A stretch of DNA of 64,000 bases from Firmicutes bacterium UBA6806 (GCA_002452745.1 DKFC01000052.1:1-64000), one strand, 5' to 3'; counted from the first letter of the stretch, positions 8,843 to 17,950 are shown. Numbers and translations: made by a program. Notes: generated by a model not told the origin, from the letters alone.

Positions 8843-9367
8843 TTAAAGTTTGGTATTTACATAGCTCTCAATTGCCGAATCTCTAGCCGATTCATGAAAG
8901 CAACCGGCACATTTTAGCTTGTAGAGTATCCGTTTATCTTTAGAATGCAAGATAACTTTATCTAGGTCACTAAAACAAATTTCGTAAATCGCCCCTTCCA
9001 GATACCTAGAATTCATCTTGATAAAATAGGCCTCTATATTTTGAAAATTTACAAATTCAAGCATCTCCAACGTAATCTTATCCTTTTTTAGATAGAGATC
9101 ATAGGCGTTTTCCTTCAACCTATTGGAGGTGCGAGGGTCTCTATATTCCAGCTCATCTGCATCAATCATCAGTTTTTTTGCTTTTGTGTTGAAATAATGG
9201 TATTTTACAACCCCTTCGTCAATTGATCCCACTCTAAAATTTTGTGGGGTATAGCCTTCAAGCAGTTTGTGGTTTTCCAGTATAAATTCGGTTTTATCCA
9301 GTTCTCCATTTTCCAGTTTTTGAATCAGCGTCAGCCTCATTAAACTGAGTTCATTAATTGTACTCAA
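8843..9367 (-). CDS. Conserved hypothetical protein (possibly DUF6648)
   Basis: 174-residue soluble protein without signal peptide or membrane helix. I do not recognise a function; its size and pattern recall a clostridial family of unknown function (DUF6648), an uncertain assignment. Visible features: an N-terminal helical stretch with MRLTLIQKLENGELDKTEFI, a mixed alpha/beta middle, and a C-terminal CAGCFH motif (a possible metal site or disulfide) before SARDSAIESYV. The start is TTG at 9367, supported by AAGGGG about 8 bases upstream. It is the last gene of the minus-strand group 11657-8843, directly after the metallophosphoesterase (12-base gap), so co-transcription is likely. Confidence 0.7.
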   Translation of the reverse strand: MSTINELSLMRLTLIQKLENGELDKTEFILENHKLLEGYTPQNFRVGSIDEGVVKYHYFNTKAKKLMIDADELEYRDPRTSNRLKENAYDLYLKKDKITLEMLEFVNFQNIEAYFIKMNSRYLEGAIYEICFSDLDKVILHSKDKRILYKLKCAGCFHESARDSAIESYVNTKL

Positions 9368-9379
9368 AACTTTCCCCTT

Positions 9380-10072
9380 CTAATCTTCAAGCTCAAGGAG
9401 CTTAAATTCTAAAAAATCACATGATGTCAGATAATAACTCACATCATGATACACGCCTTGCAGCGTAGTACTAAAATATGCCTTTGAATGAATATGCCCG
9501 TACACAACTTTGTCCACGGGATATTTATCTATCACCTCAGTAAACAGTGATGGCTCTTTTTTGTCGTTTGTTGGTGGGAAGTGAAGCGCTACAATGAGCT
9601 TTTCACAGCCTGCCTTTACTGCCTGTTTAATTGAATTTTCAAGACGCATGGCCTCGCGTTTATAGATTTTTTCATCATCCTCTGTAAACTGGATATCGTT
9701 AGGACAAAGCCAACCTCTCGTTCCGCATATTGCCGTCTGACCATAAGTGGTAAACGAATTATGCATAAATTCTATCGACTCATATACAAAGTCCATCTTT
9801 GCCTTTGACGTCCACCAGTAGTCATGATTTCCCTTAAAGAGAACTTTCCTTCCGGGCAGGGCATCTATCCATCCGAGATCAGTGGCTGCACTTTCAAAAC
9901 TCATAGCCCATGAAATATCTCCCGGAATGATAACCAAATCTTCCTCTGTAACACGACTTCGCCAGTCCTCTTCAATTTTTTTATAGTGCTCTGCCCACTC
10001 TGGGCCAAAGACATCCATTGGCTTGTCCGTATTAAAGCTCAGGTGGAGGTCTCCAATTACAAATATACTCAT
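9380..10072 (-). CDS. Metallophosphoesterase (calcineurin-like)
   Basis: Cytoplasmic phosphoesterase of 230 residues with the full dinuclear metal set: GDLHLS (about 7-12), GDISW (about 51-55), GNHDYWW (about 80-86), a histidine in ALHFPPTN and GHIHSKAY near the C-terminus. It resembles the COG1768 group of predicted phosphohydrolases; the natural substrate is unknown. AGAGGT lies 5 bases before the ATG. It sits in a run with a TtcA-like protein and an alarmone synthetase, which does not by itself reveal a substrate. Confidence 0.88.
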   Translation of the reverse strand: MSIFVIGDLHLSFNTDKPMDVFGPEWAEHYKKIEEDWRSRVTEEDLVIIPGDISWAMSFESAATDLGWIDALPGRKVLFKGNHDYWWTSKAKMDFVYESIEFMHNSFTTYGQTAICGTRGWLCPNDIQFTEDDEKIYKREAMRLENSIKQAVKAGCEKLIVALHFPPTNDKKEPSLFTEVIDKYPVDKVVYGHIHSKAYFSTTLQGVYHDVSYYLTSCDFLEFKLLELED

Positions 10073-10095
10073 TCTACCTCTTCTATACGCCCTTG

Positions 10096-10839
10096 TTATA
10101 GCTTCTCTTCCATTGGCATATCAGCCATTTTGACAAGTGTCCTTTTCAGGTTTATATCACCCAACGCTTTAATCACTTGATCGGAAAATTCAGGATACGT
10201 CATTTCAATTTCAGAAATCAATCCCTCTGATTTTTCTCTAATCTGATGTACAGCATGTTCACATGTGGAAGCAACAATGGGAATCTCCAAGTGCTCTATG
10301 GCACTGATAATCTTCTTTTCATTTAAAAATATCAGCGGTCTTATGATTTCAAGACCTGATTCCAATTCTACTGTTCGAGGCGGGATTGATGCGATTTTTC
10401 CGTGCTTGATGATGTTCATCATAAAAGTCTCTGCAACGTCATCTTTTGTATGTCCAAACGCAATCTTGTTGAATCCCTTTTCGACAGCATGGCGTTTGAT
10501 AATTCCCTTTCGCATCCGAGAACAAGTATAACATGGACTGATCTCATTTGAAAGCAATTTAAAAGTCTCTTTATGGAGGATTATGGGTGCACCTGCCGCT
10601 TTAAAAAACGCATTGTGCTTTTCAACCGAATCCATCATGCCATGATTGACCATGATGCCGACGACTTCAAAGTCATAGATTTTATATTGACTCAAAAGTG
10701 ACAGCGCATAGTAAAGCAGACTGCTATCCTTCCCCCCAGATATCCCCACTAGAATTCTATCCCCTGGCTTTATCAGTTCATACGTCTCTATGGCCTGACG
10801 AATCTCCTTTAAAAATAAGTTCTGCATCCATCGCTTCAT
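10096..10839 (-). CDS. TtcA-like tRNA thiolation ATPase (PP-loop)
   Basis: 247-residue N-type ATP pyrophosphatase. The PP-loop SGGKDSS is at about 34-40. CYTCSRMRKG (about 101-110) supplies the CxxC seen in TtcA, and a third cysteine (STCEHAVHQ, about 192) matches the 4Fe-4S-binding subgroup. TtcA makes 2-thiocytidine-32 in tRNA; related proteins (TtuA-type) thiolate other positions, so the exact nucleoside is uncertain. Its start codon overlaps the end of the upstream alarmone synthetase gene by 4 bases, implying translational coupling. Confidence 0.85.
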   Translation of the reverse strand: MKRWMQNLFLKEIRQAIETYELIKPGDRILVGISGGKDSSLLYYALSLLSQYKIYDFEVVGIMVNHGMMDSVEKHNAFFKAAGAPIILHKETFKLLSNEISPCYTCSRMRKGIIKRHAVEKGFNKIAFGHTKDDVAETFMMNIIKHGKIASIPPRTVELESGLEIIRPLIFLNEKKIISAIEHLEIPIVASTCEHAVHQIREKSEGLISEIEMTYPEFSDQVIKALGDINLKRTLVKMADMPMEEKL

Positions 10840-11657
10840 CTAAGTGCACCTTTTTCAAATACATTGTAACGCGGCAATGCCTTTTTGATATCTGAGAGCA
10901 GTTGTTCTAAAACCAGCATGTTGTCATCATCCTTTATGTTTTCAAAGCGCCGCTCGAAATCCACAGCTTCCTTCTCCATTCCCTGAGAAAATAAAATTTG
11001 TATATGGGTGGTAATATCCCGTATGGTGTTTGACTTTTCCTCAAATAACAATTGGGCATTTATAACTTCCTTGCTGATCTCTGTCATTTCTTCATCCAGT
11101 TGAGTTGCGGCAATCGCCGAATTTCTCAATCTCTCTCTGACGTTATCAGGTATTTGCGATTTATATTTATAACTCAATGAGTGTTCGATGGTTGCCCAAA
11201 AATTCATAGCCAATGTCCGAATTTGGAATTCGCAGAGAATTTCCTTCGTTCCAAGTGCCGTATGAACAGGGTACTTCACAATAATATGGTAACTCTTATA
11301 CCCGCTTTCCTTGGGGTTTTTGATATAATCCTTTTCGTAGAGTACTTTAAAATCTTTGCCGCTGCGTTCATGAATAAGATCCACAACTCTATAAATGTCA
11401 TCTATGAACTGACACATGACACGGATTCCCGCAATGTCTTCCATTTCTTCTTCAATTTTATCTAGAGCAATATTCCTTCTCTCGGCTTTTTCTATGATGC
11501 TGGATATCTTTTTAACTCTTCCAGTGACAAATTCTATAGGGGAGTATTCGCTTAATTCTCTATATTGATTTCGAATTGCTTTAAATTTTACTTTTAATTC
11601 TTCTACAGCTTGCTCATATGGAATGAGCATTGTTTTCCATTCTCTGATGACTTTCAT
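10836..11657 (-). CDS. Small alarmone synthetase / GTP pyrophosphokinase family (RelQ-like)
   Basis: Single-domain (p)ppGpp synthetase of the YjbM/RelQ type, 273 residues. The RelA_SpoT synthetase signatures are present: VTGRVKKISSI (about 45-55), DIAGIRVMCQF (about 73-83), GYKSYHIIVKYP (about 118-129) and CEFQIRTLAMNFWATIEHSL (about 140-160). There is no hydrolase (HD), TGS or ACT domain, so it should only synthesise ppGpp, pppGpp or pGpp. The C-terminal 80 residues are an extra helical extension compared with about 210-residue RelQ. AGGAGGGG precedes the ATG. It heads a likely operon with the TtcA-like gene (4-base overlap) and the phosphoesterase. Confidence 0.9.
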   Translation of the reverse strand: MKVIREWKTMLIPYEQAVEELKVKFKAIRNQYRELSEYSPIEFVTGRVKKISSIIEKAERRNIALDKIEEEMEDIAGIRVMCQFIDDIYRVVDLIHERSGKDFKVLYEKDYIKNPKESGYKSYHIIVKYPVHTALGTKEILCEFQIRTLAMNFWATIEHSLSYKYKSQIPDNVRERLRNSAIAATQLDEEMTEISKEVINAQLLFEEKSNTIRDITTHIQILFSQGMEKEAVDFERRFENIKDDDNMLVLEQLLSDIKKALPRYNVFEKGALR

Positions 11658-11668
11658 CTAATCCCCTC

Positions 11669-12604
11669 CTAAAACAATTTTAACTGATTTTGCTTAATCT
11701 CATATTTTTCGCCTTGATGAATATCTCTGTTTTCCAATTCGCTTTCAAGTAGGTTTTGCAGTTTGCGCCAACTCATCCCCCAATTGCAGAACAAAGTCGC
11801 CTCCTCAGGCGCTCTGCCAAAGAAACGCTGTATTACCATTTCTTCTGATATATTTTGAATAAAGGCAATCAATCGCTCTATATAGGCCTCGTGTGAAATA
11901 ATCTCTATTTCGCCGTTTTCATAAGCATCGCCCAGCTTAGTCCCTCGCAACACGTAGAGAGAGTGAACTTTTACTGACTCGACACCAAGGGCAGATAAAA
12001 CCCTTCCCGCTTCGATAAAATCTTCTGTTGTATCCCATGGCAGATTTGCAATTAAATGCGTGCAGACACTGAACCCAAATTGATGTATCCTCATAACGGC
12101 ATCTATATATTCTGCTAGGCCATGTCCCCTATTTATCTTCTCCAATGTGTTTATATTAATAGACTGAAGCCCCAGTTCCACTTCAATGTCAAGGTCGTGA
12201 GTTCGTCTCATTTCATCGAGTACTTCCAAATAGGGAGTCGATATACAATCAGGCCTTGTTGAAATACTCAGTCCAACGACATTTGGATGTATTGCCTTTA
12301 AAAGGCTTTCTCTAAATTTATCTATTTCCATATAAGTATTTGTGTAATTTTGAAAATAGACGATGTACTTCTTTGCCTTGTACTTTGTCTGGATTAATTC
12401 AATATTTTGAGTGATCTGAGTCGTAATTTCCATACTGGCATCATGTGCTTCAAATCCAGCTCCCTGTTCTCCGCAGAAGATACAACCACTGCGTCCTTTG
12501 AGGCCATCCCTGTTGGGGCAGGTACACGGCAGATTCACAGGGATTTTATAAACTTTTTCTCCATATTTATTGACTAAATAGTCGCTGTATTTGCGATATC
12601 TCAT
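11669..12604 (-). CDS. Radical SAM protein, TIGR01212 (YhcC) family
   Basis: 311-residue radical SAM enzyme of unknown substrate. The N-terminal cysteine arrangement CTCPNRD...GCIFCG is characteristic of the TIGR01212 group rather than the plain CxxxCxxC. Downstream radical SAM core features include YFQNYTNTY, GLSISTRPDC and ELGLQS. A role in RNA or cofactor modification has been suggested for the family but is unproven. The ATG at 12604 has GAGG 5 bases upstream, whereas the longer frame from 12628 has no ribosome-binding site. It lies 11 bases ahead of the alarmone synthetase gene, so it is probably the first gene of that operon. Confidence 0.87.
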   Translation of the reverse strand: MRYRKYSDYLVNKYGEKVYKIPVNLPCTCPNRDGLKGRSGCIFCGEQGAGFEAHDASMEITTQITQNIELIQTKYKAKKYIVYFQNYTNTYMEIDKFRESLLKAIHPNVVGLSISTRPDCISTPYLEVLDEMRRTHDLDIEVELGLQSININTLEKINRGHGLAEYIDAVMRIHQFGFSVCTHLIANLPWDTTEDFIEAGRVLSALGVESVKVHSLYVLRGTKLGDAYENGEIEIISHEAYIERLIAFIQNISEEMVIQRFFGRAPEEATLFCNWGMSWRKLQNLLESELENRDIHQGEKYEIKQNQLKLF

Positions 12605-12696
12605 AATTTCCTCGTTCTTTATTTTCATCTTATTTTACCACATAATTGATTTTTCTGCTTAAAATCTATGTAAAGTGACTGTTGTTCTCCAAATTA

Positions 12697-12742
12697 AAGG
12701 ACTGCCCCTCTGCGGCCATACGGCCACTTTGAAGCAGTCCCT
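12697..12742 (-). terminator. Terminator of the 5'-nucleotidase gene
   Basis: Arms GGACTGC (12699-12705) and GCAGTCC (12734-12740) with an inner GGCC pair. On the minus strand it runs into TTTAATTTGG. Confidence 0.65.
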
Positions 12743-12770
12743 CTGTCTTATATGATTTACAGTCTAATGA

Positions 12771-14468
12771 TTATTGTTGCGGTACCATTAAAACTTGTCC
12801 TTCATAAATTAAATTGACATTTTTAAGGTTGTTGATTTGACCTAAGTTTTGGTAAGTTGTGCCCAGTTTATTTGCTATTTTCCAGAGAACATCACCAGTC
12901 TTTACAGTATAAGTGTCATACTCAACCGCATAGTCCGCTGGCATTGCTTTGATTGTCCCTGCATTTTTGATTTCGTTTACCAACACATCTCTGATTGGTG
13001 TAAACGTATTGACAACATCTTTTGCACCAGAGAAGTCAAAGTTATCTCCCGCTGGGTACATGAAGTCGTTGATGACAACTGAATAGTACTTATCCATTTC
13101 GATTGGTGTACCATCTGCCAATCTAATTGCCAACACGCGTTTTCCAACTTCTCTATCTGAGTCATAATCTACCATAATGCCTGAGAACGAAGCATTTCCG
13201 ATTTCGCTGTTTGCGATACCGTGTTCGATATTTTTATAAAGATCAGCACCAGAGAGGTTCATGGTTACAAGTGTGTTGTCAAATGGCATCACTTCATATA
13301 GTAGTCCATAAGTTACATCCCCAGCTGGAATATCACGTCTGAGACCACCACCATTTTGAATTGCAATTTGTGTACCGGCAGCTTTTGCCATGGTTTCACA
13401 AACCCATCTCCCAAGAACTGTTGTAGAAGCGCCTTCATAACGATCATGCGAGAAGTTACCATCTGCTTTTCCAAGTACCTCATTTAAAATCGGAGCTAAG
13501 TCCGTATTCCATTTTTCATAAGTTTCAAGTGCTACTGGATCTGGTGTAATCTCTTCACTTCTCTTGTAGAGATTATCCACAGCTGGTGTCACTTTTACAT
13601 CAGAGCCACTAAAAGTCAATTGAAGATGACCCAGCGCTCTGCCATTGTAGTATGCTTCAACAACAGGTACGCCGTTGTTATAACCTGCAACAGTTGCGTG
13701 GTTATGAGCTGAAATAATGCCAGCAATTCCTGGAACTGCTGCGATTGATGAAACTTCATCACCCGTTACAGGTTCGCTTGTATCTTCACCATAGCCATTT
13801 TGTGATGCCGGAATATGTGTAAGTGCAATAATTGCATCTGGTTTACCCATTGAATCTTTTCCTGAGTTAAGGTATTCAACCCATACTTTAGCTGATTCAG
13901 CTGGATCTTTAAACTCTACGCCTGATACGTATTCTGCTTTAGTCTTATAAGCAGTTTCTTGAGTTGCCAAACCGATAAATGCAATTTTTTTGCCAGCAAT
14001 CTCTTTAATCGCATACGGTTTTGCCCATTCAACTGGTTCTCCTGTTGATCGGTCATAAATGTTCGATGCTAAATAAGTCAAATTGCCGTCTTTTTGCCAT
14101 TTTTCAAAATTGTCTGTTCCCCAGTCAAATTCATGATTTCCAACCGCTGATACGGTTACATCAAGTAATTTAAGCATGTCACTGACAGGGTCCCCATAAG
14201 TAAGATTCGACATAGCCGATCCCTGATAATTATCCCCTGCTGATACGACCAACATGTTTGGTGTGGTTTCTCGCAGAGCATTTACAGCACCGACCATTTT
14301 AGCCATACCCACGTTTTTGCCGTTTTCAGCTAACGATCCATGAAAATCGTTAAAAGAATAAATATCAACTGTCACTGCCTCATCCGCAAAACTCGTTGCA
14401 GGAAGGACAGTCGAGAACACTAAGACAAGTGTCATCATCAATACTAATACTTTTTTGCCTTTATTCAT
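12771..14468 (-). CDS. Secreted 5'-nucleotidase/2',3'-cyclic phosphodiesterase with LysM domain
   Basis: 565-residue exported nucleotidase. Signal peptide 1-28 (KGKK then hydrophobic core, cleavage near ATSFA). The metallophosphatase domain has YSFNDFHGS (about 38-46), GDNYQGSAMSN (about 78-88) and GNHEFDWG (about 111-118). The 5_nucleotid_C domain follows (about 325-500), with NGGGLRRDIPAG and the typical FDNTLVTM. A single LysM repeat (about 519-563, YTVKTGDVLWKIANKLGTT) ends the protein and should tether it to peptidoglycan in place of an LPxTG anchor. It would dephosphorylate extracellular nucleotides for scavenging. Good ribosome-binding site, own terminator, monocistronic. Confidence 0.93.
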   Translation of the reverse strand: MNKGKKVLVLMMTLVLVFSTVLPATSFADEAVTVDIYSFNDFHGSLAENGKNVGMAKMVGAVNALRETTPNMLVVSAGDNYQGSAMSNLTYGDPVSDMLKLLDVTVSAVGNHEFDWGTDNFEKWQKDGNLTYLASNIYDRSTGEPVEWAKPYAIKEIAGKKIAFIGLATQETAYKTKAEYVSGVEFKDPAESAKVWVEYLNSGKDSMGKPDAIIALTHIPASQNGYGEDTSEPVTGDEVSSIAAVPGIAGIISAHNHATVAGYNNGVPVVEAYYNGRALGHLQLTFSGSDVKVTPAVDNLYKRSEEITPDPVALETYEKWNTDLAPILNEVLGKADGNFSHDRYEGASTTVLGRWVCETMAKAAGTQIAIQNGGGLRRDIPAGDVTYGLLYEVMPFDNTLVTMNLSGADLYKNIEHGIANSEIGNASFSGIMVDYDSDREVGKRVLAIRLADGTPIEMDKYYSVVINDFMYPAGDNFDFSGAKDVVNTFTPIRDVLVNEIKNAGTIKAMPADYAVEYDTYTVKTGDVLWKIANKLGTTYQNLGQINNLKNVNLIYEGQVLMVPQQ

Positions 14469-14674
14469 GTGACTCCTCCTATAAAATAATTTAACTCACT
14501 TCTATTTTATAACCCCTCCACATTGAATACAAACATTTTATTAATTTTTGTGCATAATTTATAAAAATTTATTTCTATAGTTGATTTTATAACATTTATC
14601 TTACCTGTTTATAACTGAAATCCACTTGAAACTCTGAATTTCCACACATCACTTGTTGGTTTTTCCATCTGACT

Positions 14675-15211
14675 TCACACTTTAGTCGCTTTTAGATGCG
14701 CTTTCAGTTTTTTTATGGCCCAATCATAATGGCTCGCAGTTGCAGATACAAAGTAGCTTCCAAGTGATGTTGTTCCTGTCCATCTAAAATGTTCCTTCTC
14801 AAAGAGTTCATCGTCTTCAAGTGAGTTTATCATTTCGATGATGTCTTTGTGGGTTGCCTTCAGCATTTTTTCAGCCGATTCTAGAGAAGTCTCTTGGTGC
14901 TTTTCCCAGAACCCGATATTCATCTGACCATAAGTTTTCCAGTTATAAGGCGTAGGGAGAAATGTCGCCGCATGCCCCGACTGATTCTGATTCACCCAGT
15001 TAATCAGCAGCATATGCCACTCGTAGAGATGGCTCAACACATCGCGAAGGTTTTTGTCCCGATTCCAGTGAGCTTCTTTCTTCTTTAAATCGTTTTTAAA
15101 GTCAAATGGGATAGTCAGTTCTTCTGACATCGTCTCTATGAGCTGCCACATTTTTTCGAACTTCAATTCTGCCGTTAAAAGCAGTTCAGATTTTGTCTTT
15201 GCCCTTGCCAT
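14675..15211 (-). CDS. ClbS/DfsB family protein (DinB-like four-helix bundle)
   Basis: 178-residue soluble protein of the ClbS/DfsB (DUF1706) family. The opening KTKSELLLTAELKFEKMWQL, the central KNLRDVLSHLYEWHMLLINW (about 73-92) and the WTGTTSLGSYFVSATASHYD region near the C-terminus are diagnostic. The histidines (about 82, 86 and 161) could form the metal site of DinB-like proteins. The named member ClbS is a cyclopropane hydrolase protecting against colibactin, but most clostridial relatives have no known function. AGGAGG precedes the ATG. Single gene. Confidence 0.85.
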   Translation of the reverse strand: MARAKTKSELLLTAELKFEKMWQLIETMSEELTIPFDFKNDLKKKEAHWNRDKNLRDVLSHLYEWHMLLINWVNQNQSGHAATFLPTPYNWKTYGQMNIGFWEKHQETSLESAEKMLKATHKDIIEMINSLEDDELFEKEHFRWTGTTSLGSYFVSATASHYDWAIKKLKAHLKATKV

Positions 15212-15257
15212 ACGGTGCCTCCTTTCGGTTTCATTTGTAACTTTTTAGCTATCAAAA

Positions 15258-15290
15258 AATTAAACAGCATCTTCCGATGCTGTTTTAATT
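15258..15290 (-). terminator. Terminator of the Usp-like gene
   Basis: 10-bp arms AAACAGCATC (15262-15271) and complement (15276-15285). On the minus strand it ends in TTTAATTTTTTGA. Confidence 0.8.
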
Positions 15291-15713
15291 TTACTCAATG
15301 GATATAATCTCGCTTTCATCATCAAAATTAAGCGGTACAATTTGAAACTTCACAGTTATTTTCGTTTTTTCTTGAAGACGATTGATCATGTTTTGCTGCT
15401 CATCCTTTTCAAAGGATTCTCCCATGATGATATTATTGATCTTATTTTTTTCAGCATAATCTGAAAGCGTCTTTTCAATATCTTTCGCTTTGATCACAGA
15501 AAGTGACGCATGGTGTTTTTTTGAAACCTCAAAGAGATATTCCAAAGCATCCTCTTCTGTCAACTGACCAAAATACTTCCAATTTTCTTTTACAACATGC
15601 ACTACATGCAATTCATCGTATTCAGAAGAAATCAGGCTAGCACCAAAATCAATCAACCGCTCACACGATTTTTGTTGTGTGACGCAGACCATGACTTTTT
15701 TCTTTCTTCTCAT
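15291..15713 (-). CDS. Universal stress protein-like, Usp fold
   Basis: 140-residue protein with a Usp/HUP-like alpha/beta fold: KVMVCVTQQKSCERLIDFGA (about 6-25), then YDELHVVHVV, and NNIIMGES (about 93-100), which aligns with the position of the nucleotide-binding GSxG motif in Usp proteins but lacks the full G-2x-G-9x-G-S/T pattern. ATP binding is therefore doubtful. It also resembles the N-terminal Usp-like sensor module of KdpD-type proteins (histidine kinase absent here). The ribosome-binding site AAGGAG is good. Monocistronic, divergent from the small gene at 15893. Confidence 0.75.
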   Translation of the reverse strand: MRRKKKVMVCVTQQKSCERLIDFGASLISSEYDELHVVHVVKENWKYFGQLTEEDALEYLFEVSKKHHASLSVIKAKDIEKTLSDYAEKNKINNIIMGESFEKDEQQNMINRLQEKTKITVKFQIVPLNFDDESEIISIE

Positions 15714-15892
15714 ATTAAAATCTCCTTATTGATTACTGTAAACCCATACGATAATATTATACCATTTATCACCTATTCTAAAATTAAAAATTCATAAATT
15801 TTTCTTAACCATTCTACAAACTGTGGATAAATGCCTTTAATCCATGACCATTATCGCTTATAATAAGGTTAATGTTTGCAAGGAGGAATATT

Positions 15893-16132
15893 ATGAATCG
15901 CTATACAAAGATGATTGGACTCACAGGTGCTCTCTATACAAGAGAATTTGAAAAGATTAAGCATCATAAGAATAAAGTTAGAGAACTCAATGAAGATACC
16001 GTTGCCAAAGCCTTCAAAGAAGGCGATACCGAAATACTGGTCATCTTCGAAGAAACTGGCGAAGAAGTTATTGTAGACGATTTTTCAGATCCAGAGACCG
16101 TCAAGAAATATCTTGGGAAAAAATTCCTCTAG
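15893..16132 (+). CDS. Small conserved hypothetical protein, 79 aa
   Basis: 79-residue hydrophilic protein with no recognised domain. An AAGGAGG at 15880-15886 fixes the start at ATG 15893 rather than the in-frame ATG at 15872, which lies ahead of the ribosome-binding site. The N-terminal third is basic (KIKHHKNKVREL) and the C-terminal half acidic with predicted beta strands (EILVIFEETGEEVIVDDF), ending in KKYLGKKFL. No signal peptide or membrane helix. Function unknown. It is convergent with the P-loop gene, with a shared terminator between them. Confidence 0.7.
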   Translation: MNRYTKMIGLTGALYTREFEKIKHHKNKVRELNEDTVAKAFKEGDTEILVIFEETGEEVIVDDFSDPETVKKYLGKKFL

Positions 16133-16202
16133 CCTATTTAATCCACAGGGCTAACCGTCTGACGATTAGTCCTGCGTTTTTCGCCAGATGGATGACATCC
16201 AT

Positions 16203-16246
16203 TAAAAAGAGGTCACTGAGACAGCAAGCTCAATGACCTTTTTATG
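16203..16246. terminator. Bidirectional terminator
   Basis: AGGTCA (about 16210-16215) pairs with TGACCT (about 16233-16238), flanked by AAAAAG and TTTTTA. It lies between two convergent genes. Confidence 0.7.
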
Positions 16247-16264
16247 TTAAAAGAGTTGTTTCGG

Positions 16265-16672
16265 TTAGCTCATGTATTTCTTTAACGCTTCCGGAAGTTC
16301 TGATTCATAGTTCAAGGTTATCATAAAATCAACACTAAATGCCGTTGATATGTCTTCAATCTTTTTAAACCATCCTGATAATTGATCGAGTTCAATCTTC
16401 ACACAATTTAAAATACCATCAATAAAGATTTTTTGAATATCATAATTATTAGAAATCAATCCGCATATAAATCCAAGAAATTCCTCACCCGTATCAATCG
16501 GAAACTCCTCGAGATTTATAAATCTCAAATCATGGTGCAAATCATACATCGCACGATTGTCATCGTCTATGAAGATTGCGCTCCCATCGACTTTTGTCAC
16601 CATTTCGTTTGCAATTTTGACAATTTGTTTTGACTTACCAGTCCCTTTTTTTCCAGCTATTAAAGTAACCAT
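16265..16672 (-). CDS. Small P-loop ATPase-like protein of unknown role
   Basis: 135-residue cytoplasmic protein with a Walker A motif at the very N-terminus (AGKKGTGKS, about 6-14) and a plausible Walker B (IQKIFIDGIL, about 79-88). The order VTLIAGKKGTGKSKQIVKIA followed by GSAIFIDDDNR resembles a stripped-down RecA/KaiC- or AAA-like core without a sensor or arginine finger. Homologous short proteins are widespread in Clostridia and are annotated only as ATP-binding proteins. AGGAGG precedes the ATG. It stands alone. Confidence 0.75.
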   Translation of the reverse strand: MVTLIAGKKGTGKSKQIVKIANEMVTKVDGSAIFIDDDNRAMYDLHHDLRFINLEEFPIDTGEEFLGFICGLISNNYDIQKIFIDGILNCVKIELDQLSGWFKKIEDISTAFSVDFMITLNYESELPEALKKYMS

Positions 16673-16915
16673 GTGAATCTCCTCCTTTATTTTTAACCTT
16701 GATGTATTATTCTAGAAACAATCCTAGAATTCCTTCAAAACAATAAAAAAATTTTTTTCTGAATAATTCGTATTTTCAGAATATTCACTTCTTTATTGTC
16801 ATTTCCATCTTTCCTTTGGTGTTAAAACACAGGTAACAGACCTTTTTTAAGTTATTCACTGATCCCTTTGCTTCATTTGCCAACACTTTGATTATCGACT
16901 GCTTCAACGGATACG

Positions 16916-17950
16916 TTATATGATTAAAGTCTTCACATGCTGATTGCGAAGCTGTCCACAGGCTGCATTTATATCTGAGCCCAGTTCACGCCTCACCGTC
17001 GTATTGACTTTATATTTATTCATCAAAATATCCTTAAAGCGATTTATCTGCTTTTGAAGAGAGGGTTTCATTCCCCTTTCAGCCACTTCATTAATTGGAA
17101 TGAGGTTGACATGTACAAGTTTTCCCTTGAGTAATTTTCCAAGTGCCTCAGCATGCCTTTCAGTGTCGTTTTCACCTTCAATCAATGCGTATTCAAAAGT
17201 CACACGTCGATTGGTCTTCTCAATATAATATGAAACTGCCTTGACAATCTCTTCAATTGGATATTTTTTTGTCACTGGCATGATTTCTGCCCTCTCTTCA
17301 TTAAAAGGGTTGTGCATGGAAATTGCCAGTGTTATTTGGAGTTGTTCATCTGCAAGTTGATAGATTTTAGGGACTAATCCACATGTGGAAAGTGTGATAT
17401 TTCTTCCTGACAGATTTAAGCCAGTTTCATCGCACGCCGCCTTTATAAAGCCCAGCACTTCGTCGTAATTATCCAGTGGCTCTCCGCTTCCCATGAGCAC
17501 AACATGGTCAATTCGCTTACCTGTTTCATTTTGAATTTCATAAATTTGCCCGAGCATCTCGCTGGTTTTAAGATTTCGCGCCATGCCGCCGAGAGTCGAT
17601 GCACAAAAGGCACAGTTCATGCGGCATCCAACCTGCGTCGAAATACAGGCACTGTAGCCGTGTTTATAGGTCATAAAGACAGACTCAATCACATTGCCAT
17701 CGCTCAGTTGATGCAACGATTTAATTGTTCCATCCGCCGACTCCAGCTTTTCTATGATTTTGGCGTTGTCTATGACAAAGGCCTTTTTTAGCTTCTCTAT
17801 TACTGGTTTTGATAGATTACTCATGGCGTCAAAATCTGAGACCCCTTTAACCACCCAATCATAAACTTGTTTTGCCCTAAAGGCCTTTTCACCTGATGCC
17901 ACCATATAATTTTTTAGTGCTTCAAGGGACATGCCCCTTATATCTTCCAT
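16916..17950 (-). CDS. rlmN: Dual-specificity RNA methyltransferase RlmN
   Basis: Radical SAM methyltransferase making 2-methyladenosine at A2503 of 23S rRNA and A37 of some tRNAs, 344 residues. CRMNCAFC gives the 4Fe-4S cysteines C109, C113 and C116. C102 and C331 (in AACGQL) fit the two mechanistic cysteines, so it should be active. The GEPLDN motif (about 156-161) and the N-terminal helical RNA-binding region (about 1-80) are normal. RlmN and Cfr share the fold; length and N-terminus favour housekeeping RlmN rather than the resistance enzyme. GAGGT precedes the ATG. Single gene. Confidence 0.95.
   Translation of the reverse strand: MEDIRGMSLEALKNYMVASGEKAFRAKQVYDWVVKGVSDFDAMSNLSKPVIEKLKKAFVIDNAKIIEKLESADGTIKSLHQLSDGNVIESVFMTYKHGYSACISTQVGCRMNCAFCASTLGGMARNLKTSEMLGQIYEIQNETGKRIDHVVLMGSGEPLDNYDEVLGFIKAACDETGLNLSGRNITLSTCGLVPKIYQLADEQLQITLAISMHNPFNEERAEIMPVTKKYPIEEIVKAVSYYIEKTNRRVTFEYALIEGENDTERHAEALGKLLKGKLVHVNLIPINEVAERGMKPSLQKQINRFKDILMNKYKVNTTVRRELGSDINAACGQLRNQHVKTLII

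Noticed and set aside
16133..16202. Structured RNA between the 79-aa gene and the terminator
   Set aside because: There are short G+C-rich matches, but no known RNA pattern or stable stem longer than 5 bp.
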